Assembly: GCF_000473265.1 (NCBI RefSeq)
Contig: NZ_KI421511.1
Span: 2,703,560-2,767,559 of the forward strand
Length of the DNA stretch: 64,000 nucleotides
From: Amycolatopsis thermoflava N1165
Lineage (GTDB): Bacteria; Actinomycetota; Actinomycetes; Mycobacteriales; Pseudonocardiaceae
Reading direction: 5' to 3'
A program made the position numbers and the translations under genes. This document shows positions 1-6,809 of the stretch, in pieces. The notes under the pieces are model-generated. The model had not been told where the DNA came from and made no database searches. It saw nothing but the letters and a program-made list of their open reading frames with translations. Position 1 is the first letter of the stretch. Every line of letters begins with the position of its first letter.

Positions 1-599
1 GCGGCGACCACCAGGAAGATCAGCGCGGGGATCGGCACCAGCCCGTTGAAGGTGCGCTCCCCCAGCAGTGAAAACGTCTCGGGCGCCTGCCCCGGCCCCT
101 CGCCGTAGGTGATCGACACGCCCTGCCCGCCGGACCAGATCCGCGCCAGCCCGCGCGCGATCTGCATGCCGGCCAGGGTCACGATGAACGCCTGGATGCC
201 GAACGACGTGATCGCGAACCCCTGCAACAGCCCGAACCCGAGCCCGATCGCGAGCACCAGCGCCACCGCGGGCACCAGCCCGAGGTCGTTCTCGGTGAGC
301 AGGACCGCCACACCCACGCTGGCCAGGCCGAGCACCGACCCGACGGACAGGTCGATGCCGCCGATGAGGATCACCAGCGTCATCCCGACGGCGAGGATCC
401 CGATCTCCGACATCGAGCGCACGACGTTGAACAGGTTGCCCGAGTCCAGGAACACGAGCTCGCCGTTCTTGCTCGGCGAGTACACCACCGCGGCGATGAA
501 CACCAGCACCAGGCCGAACAGGCTCTGGAACCGGAACAACGTCGCCAGCAGTCCGCCGCCGGGGCGGGCGAGGTCGGGCAGCGCGGCCACCTTGGTCAT
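1..599 (-). CDS. sugar ABC transporter permease (RbsC-like), 3' end outside window
   Basis: This is the membrane permease of a ribose/xylose-type (CUT2) sugar importer. It reads MTKVAALPDLARPGGG, then several hydrophobic segments including the family hallmark IGGIDLSVGSVLGL and a later GIQAFIVTLAGM stretch typical of RbsC/BPD_transp_2 permeases. Only about 199 residues lie in the window; the C-terminus continues beyond base 1. The ATG (597-599) overlaps the TGA of the upstream ATPase gene by four bases (ATGA), so the two are translationally coupled and form one complex. The sugar is not deducible from this fragment. Confidence 0.9.
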   Translation of the reverse strand, partial: MTKVAALPDLARPGGGLLATLFRFQSLFGLVLVFIAAVVYSPSKNGELVFLDSGNLFNVVRSMSEIGILAVGMTLVILIGGIDLSVGSVLGLASVGVAVLLTENDLGLVPAVALVLAIGLGFGLLQGFAITSFGIQAFIVTLAGMQIARGLARIWSGGQGVSITYGEGPGQAPETFSLLGERTFNGLVPIPALIFLVVA

Positions 600-2152
600 G
601 ACGTCCCTTCCGCCACCAGGTCCTCGACGGCCCCCTCGCCCATCGAGAACGCCAGCAGCTCCGCTTCGGTGGTGCTCGCCGTGTCCAGTTCCCGCACGCT
701 GCGGCCGTCCCGCAGCACGACCACGCGGTGGCACACGCCGATCAGCTCGGCCGGCTCCGACGACGCGAGCAGGACCCCCACGCCCCTGCTCGCCGCCTCG
801 CCGAGGAGCCGGTAGATCTCGGCCTTCGCGCCGACGTCCACCCCGCGGGTCGGCTCGTCCAGCAACAGCAGCGCCGGTTCGGTGAGCAGGCCGCGGCCCA
901 GCACGACCTTCTGCTGGTTGCCGCCGGACAGCGAGCCGGCCGGATCCCGCAGCGACGCGAGCTTCACGCCGAGGCGGTCGACCATCTCCTGCGCCGCGCC
1001 GCGTTCCCGCCGCCGCGGCACCACCCCGGCCCGGGCGATGCGGTCCACTATGGACAGCACCGTGTTGGCGAGCACGGAGTGCTCCAGCGCCAGGCCCGCG
1101 ACGCGCCGGTCCTCGGGCACGAACGCGATGCCCAGCCGCAGCGCGCCGCGGGGGCCGCGCGGACGGATCTCCTCGCCGCGCAGCAGGATCCGCCCGGACC
1201 AGCGTCCCCCGACGCCGTAGATCGTCTCCAGCAGCTCCGTGCGGCCGGCGCCGAGGAGCCCGGCGACGCCGACGATCTCACCGCGCCCGACCCGCAGGCT
1301 GATGCCGGCCGGATCACGACGGCCAGGGCGCCGCGACTGCACGACCAGGTCCTCGACGCGCAGCAGCTCCTCCCCCGCGCCCGCGCCGTCGCCGGTGCGG
1401 AACATCGACTCGACCGGCCTGCCGACCATCGCCTCGGACGCCTGCTGCGCGGTCATCGCCCGCGCGTCGAACTCCGCCACCACCTCGCCGTTGCGCAGCA
1501 CGGTCGCCCGGTCCGCCACGCGGCCGATCTCGTCCATGCGGTGCGAGATGTAGACGACGCCGGCGCCGGCGCGGCGCAGTTCGGCGATCACGGCGAACAG
1601 CCGGTCGATCTCCGGCGCGGACAGCGCGGAGGTCGGCTCGTCCATCACGATGATCCGGGCGTCCAGCGACAGCGCCTTCGCGATGGTGACCAGCTGCTGC
1701 TCGCCGGTGCGCAGCTCCTCCACCGGACGGCGCGGGTCGAGCGCGATGCCGATCCGGTCCAGCAGGCGCGCGGTCTCGCGCACCATCCTGCGGCGGTCGA
1801 TGGTGCCGAAGCGGGTGCGTGGTTCGCGGCCGAGGAACACGTTCTCGGCGATCGGCAGCGCCGGGACGAGGTCGAGTTCCTGGTGGATCATGGCGACCCC
1901 GGCGCGCTGCGCGTCGGCGGGCCGGGCGAACCGGACGGGCGAGCCGTCGATGCGAATTTCCCCGCGGTGGCCGCCGACCTCACCGGAGAGGATCTTCATC
2001 AAAGTGGACTTGCCCGCGCCATTTTCACCGAGCAGCGCGTGCACTTCTCCGGCACGAACAGTGAAATCGACGTCACGCACCGCATGAACGCCGCCGTAGG
2101 ACTTGCTCACCCCGGCCAGTTCGACCAGGGACGACCGTGCCTCCGCGTCCAT
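596..2152 (-). CDS. sugar ABC transporter ATP-binding protein (RbsA/MglA-like, two ATPase domains)
   Basis: Energises the importer whose permease follows. It is a 518-residue tandem-ATPase protein of the RbsA/MglA/XylG type. The N-terminal half has Walker A GENGAGKST and a Walker B ending in IIVMDEPTSALS. The C-terminal half has the degenerate P-loop GLLGAGRTE normal for this family, a signature LSGGNQQK and LLLLDEPTRGVD. The ATG at 2152 was chosen over an upstream in-frame start because the family N-terminus (SLVELAGVSKSYGG) follows directly and a GAGGGG ribosome site sits about six bases ahead. It overlaps the permease by four bases. No periplasmic binding protein is visible here; it may lie past base 1. 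Confidence 0.93.
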   Translation of the reverse strand: MDAEARSSLVELAGVSKSYGGVHAVRDVDFTVRAGEVHALLGENGAGKSTLMKILSGEVGGHRGEIRIDGSPVRFARPADAQRAGVAMIHQELDLVPALPIAENVFLGREPRTRFGTIDRRRMVRETARLLDRIGIALDPRRPVEELRTGEQQLVTIAKALSLDARIIVMDEPTSALSAPEIDRLFAVIAELRRAGAGVVYISHRMDEIGRVADRATVLRNGEVVAEFDARAMTAQQASEAMVGRPVESMFRTGDGAGAGEELLRVEDLVVQSRRPGRRDPAGISLRVGRGEIVGVAGLLGAGRTELLETIYGVGGRWSGRILLRGEEIRPRGPRGALRLGIAFVPEDRRVAGLALEHSVLANTVLSIVDRIARAGVVPRRRERGAAQEMVDRLGVKLASLRDPAGSLSGGNQQKVVLGRGLLTEPALLLLDEPTRGVDVGAKAEIYRLLGEAASRGVGVLLASSEPAELIGVCHRVVVLRDGRSVRELDTASTTEAELLAFSMGEGAVEDLVAEGTS

Positions 2153-2195
2153 GCCGGCCCCCTCGCCACGCTGCGAGAAATCGATTACTCGGCCG

Positions 2196-2224
2196 AACCT
2201 AGAGTGACCCGACCCACATGTCAA
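2196..2224 (-). promoter_or_regulatory. near-consensus housekeeping promoter of the sugar ABC operon
   Basis: Read on the minus strand, a perfect -35 TTGACA (2219-2224) is followed by a 17-base spacer and a -10 TAGGTT (2196-2201), about 44 bases before the ATPase start codon at 2152. Spacing and hexamers fit a vegetative sigma-70-type promoter. No clear operator was recognised. Confidence 0.7.
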
Positions 2225-2291
2225 GAGTGGACAAGGTCGTGTCCTCTGCGGACAGTTTCCCCCAGGGCGCACGAACCCGCACGCCGAGCGC

Positions 2292-2297
2292 TATGCT
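2292..2297 (+). promoter_or_regulatory. -10 box of a leaderless promoter for the antitoxin gene
   Basis: TATGCT lies exactly seven bases before the ATG at 2305, with no ribosome site between. This is the geometry of an actinobacterial leaderless transcript, where transcription starts at the A of the start codon. It supports 2305 over the in-frame ATG at 2218. Confidence 0.6.
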
Positions 2298-2304
2298 GGG
2301 GCCC

Positions 2305-2889
2305 ATGACGGTCGCGCTGGAGAACGTCCTCGCCAAGGCAGGCCTCCGGATCGACGCCGCGGACTTCCTCTCGCTGGTCGAGGATGCCGCGCGCCGCCTC
2401 GCCCCGCCGAACCCGGACCCGGTGTCCTTCTTCTCCGAGGGGCAGCGGGCCGCGCTCGCCGAGACCGGGCTCGATCTGTCGCCCCGGCGTGACGACGAGC
2501 CGGACAGCCGCGCGCCGTCGGTCGCGGCGCACGCGGTGCTCGCCGAGTCCGCCCTCACGGTCGCCGAGGCCGCGCGACGGCTGGGCGTGGACCCGAGCCG
2601 GATCCGGCACAAGCTGGCCGACCGGCGCCTGACCGGCTGGAAGGACCAGGGCGGCTGGCGGCTGCCGTCGTGGCAGTTCGGCGAGCGGGGCGCGCTGCCC
2701 GGGCTGGAAGCCGTGCTGGCCGCGGTGCCGGACGACCAGCCCGCGCTGGTCGTGGCCGCGTTCATGAACACCGAGCAGGCCGACCTGCAGATCGGCGGGC
2801 GGCCCGCCACCCCGCGGCAGTGGCTGCTGGCCGGGGGCGACCCCGGACCGGTCGCCGCGCTCGCCGCCACGCTCGGCACCCCGTTCTGA
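2305..2889 (+). CDS. antitoxin-like protein of a RES/Xre toxin-antitoxin pair
   Basis: A 194-residue protein just upstream of a RES-domain gene. A helix-turn-helix can be seen around residues 85-112 (LTVAEAARRLGVDPSRIRHK, then LTGW), resembling excisionase/Xre DNA-binding segments. The C-terminal part (MNTEQADLQIGG, PRQWLLAGGDPGPVAAL) resembles the toxin-binding tail of MbcA/ParS-type antitoxins. By family precedent it would bind and silence the RES toxin and autoregulate the pair. The start at 2305 is supported by the leaderless -10 box seven bases upstream. The antitoxin role is inferred mainly from the neighbour; the fold assignment is moderate. Confidence 0.8.
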   Translation: MTVALENVLAKAGLRIDAADFLSLVEDAARRLAPPNPDPVSFFSEGQRAALAETGLDLSPRRDDEPDSRAPSVAAHAVLAESALTVAEAARRLGVDPSRIRHKLADRRLTGWKDQGGWRLPSWQFGERGALPGLEAVLAAVPDDQPALVVAAFMNTEQADLQIGGRPATPRQWLLAGGDPGPVAALAATLGTPF

Positions 2890-2905
2890 GGCCGCGCCGC
2901 ATCCC

Positions 2906-3562
2906 ATGGCCCGCTTGCCACTCCCGCCGTCGCGGGCGGAGCTCGTCGCTGCCCTGCGCGCCGACGTCGACATCGTGACCGTGCCGCCGACGCGGCGGCT
3001 GGTCCGGATCTTCACCGCGGGCGGCAACCACCCGCAGCAGTGGAACACGTTCCGCTACACCGGTCCGCTGCCGCACGGTCGCTTCGACCCGCAGCCGCCC
3101 AGCCGGGACGGCCGCGCCACCGCCGACCCCGGCCACGGGGTGCTGTACTTCGGGCTGACCGTGCGGACGAGCGTGGCCGAGGTGTTCCAGACGACGTCGC
3201 TGGTCGACCGCAGGACGCGGCTCCCGCGGCTGGTCGTGGTGCGCCCCTCGCGGCCGCTGAGGCTGCTCGACCTGACCGGCCTGTGGCCGACGCGGGTCGG
3301 GGCGTCGCAGGAGATTTCGAGCGGGCCGAAGAAGATCACGCAGGCGTGGGCGCGGGCGATCCGCGCGGCCTTCCCGGAGCTGGACGGGCTGTGGTACCGC
3401 TCGTCGATGGACGGCGGGCACCCCGCGCTGTGCCTGTGGGACCCGCCGGCGGGCGAGGCGCTGCCGCTGGCGCCGGACGTGCTGCTGCCGCTCGACCACC
3501 CCGGCCTGGACGTGCCGCTGGGCCGGGTGTGCGAGGAACTGAACTACGTGCTGCTCAACTGA
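2906..3562 (+). CDS. RES-domain toxin
   Basis: A 218-residue RES-fold protein. Known members (for example MbcT of Mycobacterium tuberculosis) degrade NAD+ and are neutralised by an Xre-type antitoxin. The residues that name the family appear in order: an Arg in RRLVRIF near residue 30, a Glu in TSVAEVF near residue 92, and a Ser in WYRSSMDG near residue 165. The gene begins 16 bases after the antitoxin stop. It ends in a strong hairpin shared with the convergent S9 peptidase gene. The family call is firm; actual toxicity is inferred. Confidence 0.87.
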   Translation: MARLPLPPSRAELVAALRADVDIVTVPPTRRLVRIFTAGGNHPQQWNTFRYTGPLPHGRFDPQPPSRDGRATADPGHGVLYFGLTVRTSVAEVFQTTSLVDRRTRLPRLVVVRPSRPLRLLDLTGLWPTRVGASQEISSGPKKITQAWARAIRAAFPELDGLWYRSSMDGGHPALCLWDPPAGEALPLAPDVLLPLDHPGLDVPLGRVCEELNYVLLN

Positions 3563-3579
3563 AGCGTCCCCGCCCGGCG

Positions 3580-3619
3580 GCCGGTGCGGGCCCGCCCGGG
3601 TGAGCGGGCCCGCACCGGC
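3580..3619. terminator. 16-bp perfect hairpin between convergent genes
   Basis: Bases 3580-3595 and 3604-3619 are exact reverse complements with an eight-base loop. The hairpin lies between the RES toxin stop (3562) and the stop of the convergent S9 peptidase (3623), so it can terminate both. No U-run follows, as is common in GC-rich actinomycetes. Confidence 0.75.
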
Positions 3620-3622
3620 GCG

Positions 3623-5551
3623 TCACGCCAGGTGGCGCGACCACCAGTCCAGGATCGCGTCGAAGCGCTGCACCCGGTGGCGCGGTTTGCCGGACCGGCT
3701 CAGTTCGTGGCCCTCGCCGGGGAAGAGCAGCATCTCGACCTCCGTGCCGTTGCGCTTGAGCTCCACGAACAGCCGCTGGGCCTGCTCCACCGGGCACCGC
3801 CAGTCGTGCTCGGAGTGGACCACCGCGAACGGGATGCGGATCTGCGCGGCGTAGGTCAGCGGGCTGCGCTCGCGCTGCACCACCGGGTCCGCGCCGACGT
3901 AGGCCTCGGTGAAGAACCAGCCGATGTCGGAGCTGCCGGTGAACGAGTCCCACGCGTTGACGGCCCGCTCGCTCCACGCGGCGCGGAACCGGGAGCCGTG
4001 GTGGGCCGCCAGCCACGTGGTCATGAAACCGCCGTACGAACCGCCCATCACGCCGACCCGCGAGGAGTCCAGGTCGTCGCGCTCCAGTGCCGCGTCCAGC
4101 AGCGCCAGCACGTCGTCGACGTCGACCGTGCCCAGGCCGTGCACGATCGCCTGCCCGTGGCTCTCGCCGTAGCCGGCCGAACCGCGCGGGTTGCCCATCA
4201 CCACGGCGTATCCGGCCGACGCGTACACCTGCGCCTCGTCGAACAGGCCCCAGTCGTAGGCCGCGAACGGACCGCCGTGCACCACGAGCAGCACCGGGTG
4301 CGGCCCGTCGCCCTCGGGCAGCACCAGCCAGCCGTGCACCGGGTACCCGTCCGGCGCCGTGGCGGTCAGCTCCTCGACCGGGTGGATCCCCTTCTCCCGC
4401 ACCGGCTTGGCGAAGTCGGTGAGCACCAGCTGGTCCGGGCCGTCGAGCAGCACCACGTCACCCGAGCTGTCCGGCCGCGCCACGACCGCGGCGATCCGCT
4501 CACCGTGCACCGTGAACGACCGCACCGCGCCGCGGTCACCGAGCAGCCTGCCCAGGCCGTCCAGCGGCGCCCGGTCGGCGTCCCGCGGCACGGCCCGCAG
4601 CTCGATCGCGCCGCGGTTGAGCACGGTCACCAGGACCTCGTCGCGGAACTGCGCGGGCGGCACGTCGGCCATGCAGTACACGGACTCCGGGTCGGTCAGG
4701 CGGCGCGGCTTCGCCGGCTCGCCGTCGGCGGGCAGCTCGGCCGACCACAGTCCCGGGTTGCGGGCCACGACGTGCGGCCACGTGTACTCCTGGCCGTAGA
4801 AGAAGATCGTCCCGTCCGCGGTCACCGACGGTTTGGCCGCGCTGCCCGCGCTCCGCACCGCGAGCACCGGCTCACCGCCCTCGGCCGGCACCAGGTAGAG
4901 GTCGCTCTCCTCGGTGTCGGTGGCGCCCCACTCGCGGGGCGCGACGACGAGCACGGCCGAGCCGTCCGGCAGCCACGCCGGGTCGGAGACGTCGGCCTGG
5001 TCGTCGGTCAGCGGCTCCGGCTCACCCGGGTCGGTGACGTCGAGGACGAACAGCCGACGGGGGCGGTCCCGCAGGAAGCCGACGTTGTCGAGCCGGTAGT
5101 CGTAGCGGGTGATCCGGCGGGGCGCCTCCGCACCCGGTTCGAGGACTTCGCCGTCCTCGTCCGGCGCGCCGTAACGGCCGGCTTCGGGCACCCGCGCGGT
5201 GAACGCGACGCGGCGCGAGTCCGGCGCCCACACCGGGGCGCCGGCGCCGAGCGGCAGTTCGGTGAGGCGCCGGGCGTCGCCGCCGTCGGCGGGCATCACG
5301 TGCAGCTGCGGCTTGTCGCCGTCCGCGCGGAGGAAGGCCACCCAGCGGCCGTCCGGGGAGATCGCGGGATCGGTGTCCCGCTCGCCGTGGGTCCACTGCC
5401 GGGCCGCCCCGCCGTCGGGGGCGGCCCGCCACAGCGAACTGCGATAGGTGTTGCCGCCGAGGTCGGGGGTGGTGACCGCGGTCAGCAGCAGGGTGCCGTG
5501 CAGCGCCGGAGTGCCGGGCACGGCGAGGAGTTCGAGATCCGAGGGACGCAT
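3623..5551 (-). CDS. S9 family peptidase (prolyl oligopeptidase / acyl-aminoacyl peptidase type)
   Basis: A 642-residue cytosolic serine peptidase. The N-terminal ~390 residues form a WD40-like beta-propeller (repeated SPDGRWVAF, APDSRRVAF, LPDGSAVLV strands) that gates access to the active site. The C-terminal ~250 residues are an alpha/beta hydrolase with nucleophile GGSYGG (about residue 507), Asp in HSEHDWRCP (about 581) and His in GEGHELS (about 613). No signal peptide is seen. A leaderless -10 box (TAGGTT) sits seven bases before the ATG, inside the 3' end of the TerC gene. The exact substrate, peptide or acyl-peptide, cannot be told. Confidence 0.93.
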   Translation of the reverse strand: MRPSDLELLAVPGTPALHGTLLLTAVTTPDLGGNTYRSSLWRAAPDGGAARQWTHGERDTDPAISPDGRWVAFLRADGDKPQLHVMPADGGDARRLTELPLGAGAPVWAPDSRRVAFTARVPEAGRYGAPDEDGEVLEPGAEAPRRITRYDYRLDNVGFLRDRPRRLFVLDVTDPGEPEPLTDDQADVSDPAWLPDGSAVLVVAPREWGATDTEESDLYLVPAEGGEPVLAVRSAGSAAKPSVTADGTIFFYGQEYTWPHVVARNPGLWSAELPADGEPAKPRRLTDPESVYCMADVPPAQFRDEVLVTVLNRGAIELRAVPRDADRAPLDGLGRLLGDRGAVRSFTVHGERIAAVVARPDSSGDVVLLDGPDQLVLTDFAKPVREKGIHPVEELTATAPDGYPVHGWLVLPEGDGPHPVLLVVHGGPFAAYDWGLFDEAQVYASAGYAVVMGNPRGSAGYGESHGQAIVHGLGTVDVDDVLALLDAALERDDLDSSRVGVMGGSYGGFMTTWLAAHHGSRFRAAWSERAVNAWDSFTGSSDIGWFFTEAYVGADPVVQRERSPLTYAAQIRIPFAVVHSEHDWRCPVEQAQRLFVELKRNGTEVEMLLFPGEGHELSRSGKPRHRVQRFDAILDWWSRHLA

Positions 5552-5558
5552 GCCCCCG

Positions 5559-5564
5559 AACCTA
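5559..5564 (-). promoter_or_regulatory. -10 box of a leaderless promoter for the S9 peptidase
   Basis: On the minus strand TAGGTT is followed by exactly seven bases and then the ATG of the S9 peptidase. It overlaps the stop codon of the upstream TerC gene, so the peptidase probably has its own transcript apart from riboswitch control. Confidence 0.5.
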
Positions 5565-6551
5565 CCGGATTTCGTTAGCCTCGCTAAGAGCCTCTGACTC
5601 CGACTTCTTCTCGTCCCGCTTGGCCTTGGCCAGGCTGAGGACGGTGGTGGCGGTCAGGACGACCACGATCACGCCCAGCGACACCCAGTTGTTGATGTCC
5701 AGCCAGTCCGGTACCGCGTGGTACTCGTGCAGCGCGTGCAGGATCAGCTTCGCGCCGATGAAGGCCAGGATGACCGCCAGGCCGTAGGACAGGTAGACCA
5801 GCTTGTTCACCAGGCCGCCGAGCAGGAAGTACAGCTGCCGCAGCCCCATCAGCGCGAACGCGTTGGCGGTGAACACCAGGAAGGCTTCCTGCGTGATGCC
5901 GAAGATCGCCGGGATCGAGTCGACCGCGAAGAGCAGGTCGGCGCTGCCGATGGCCACGATCACCACGAACATCGGGGTCAGCCAGCGCTTGCCGTCCCGC
6001 TTGATCGTCATCTTGTGACCGTGGAAGTCGTCGGTGACCGGGTAGACCTTGCGGATCCACCGCACGACCGCGTTCTCGTGGTACTCGTCCTCGTGGTCGT
6101 TGCCGCGCAGCATGCTGATGGCCGTCCACACGAGGACCGCGCCGAACAGGAAGAACACCCACACGAACTGGGCGATCAGGGCCGCGCCCACCGCGATGAA
6201 CACGCTGCGCATGGCCAGCGCGAGCAGGATGCCGATCAGCAGCACGCGGTGCTGGTGGATCGCGGGCACCCGGAACGAGGCCATGATGATCATGAAGATG
6301 AACAGGTTGTCCACCGAGAGCGAGTACTCGGTGATGTACCCGGTGAAGAACTGGACGCCGTAGTCGTGCCCGGCGAGGACCCACACGCCGATGCCGAACA
6401 GCACCGCGCAGGTGACGTAGAAGACGACCCACTTGGCCGCTTCCTTGGTGGTGACTTCATGCGGCTTCCGGTCGACGATCACGAGATCGATCGCGATCAG
6501 CACGAGCAGGCCTGCAACAGTGGCAGCCCACAGCCACACGGGGACATTCAT
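5562..6551 (-). CDS. TerC family integral membrane protein (probable Mn2+ exporter)
   Basis: A 329-residue polytopic membrane protein with about eight to nine hydrophobic segments. The two TerC/Alx signature acidic motifs are present: EYSLSVDNLFIF in one helix and ADLLFAVDSIPAI in another. A charged cytosolic loop lies between them (about residues 145-185) and the tail is rich in Lys and Glu. Members of this family export manganese or help metalate exoenzymes. The gene is preceded by a yybP-ykoY-type riboswitch, which independently supports a manganese role. GGAGGT lies nine bases before the ATG and can be hidden by pairing with the riboswitch 3' strand. Confidence 0.93.
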   Translation of the reverse strand: MNVPVWLWAATVAGLLVLIAIDLVIVDRKPHEVTTKEAAKWVVFYVTCAVLFGIGVWVLAGHDYGVQFFTGYITEYSLSVDNLFIFMIIMASFRVPAIHQHRVLLIGILLALAMRSVFIAVGAALIAQFVWVFFLFGAVLVWTAISMLRGNDHEDEYHENAVVRWIRKVYPVTDDFHGHKMTIKRDGKRWLTPMFVVIVAIGSADLLFAVDSIPAIFGITQEAFLVFTANAFALMGLRQLYFLLGGLVNKLVYLSYGLAVILAFIGAKLILHALHEYHAVPDWLDINNWVSLGVIVVVLTATTVLSLAKAKRDEKKSESEALSEANEIR

Positions 6552-6560
6552 CTACGCAAT

Positions 6561-6690
6561 ACCTCCGGTTAGCGCGCAGCAGCAGCTAGCCGGAGGTCTC
6601 TTCCGCCGGTGGAACCGGCCGACGGTGCCGGGTGCCCCGAAGGACCGCCGTGCTGACGACACCGCCGCGAAGGAATACTCCCCTCCACGT
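6561..6690 (-). ncRNA. yybP-ykoY (Mn2+) riboswitch with ribosome-site sequestration
   Basis: In the minus-strand leader of the TerC gene the 5' element GGAGGGGAGTA (GGAGG at 6682-6686) matches the conserved first strand of the yybP-ykoY aptamer. CGTCAGCAC follows in the middle, and GAGACCTCC (near 6592-6600) closes the P1 helix GGAGG/CCTCC. The closing strand ACCTCCGG (6590-6597) is also exactly complementary to CCGGAGGT (6561-6568), which contains the TerC ribosome site. The simplest model is a translational ON switch: Mn2+ stabilises P1 and frees the ribosome site. The metal is inferred from the known class. Confidence 0.8.
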
Positions 6691-6809
6691 CGTATCCATC
6701 TTTCCTGATCAACCGGACGAACACCACCTTAGGTAACCCTCATCACCCGGATTCCAAGATCAGGACCCGCGCTGACGCGTTCTCAGGAAAGCTCCCATAC
6801 GGTTTCGGT

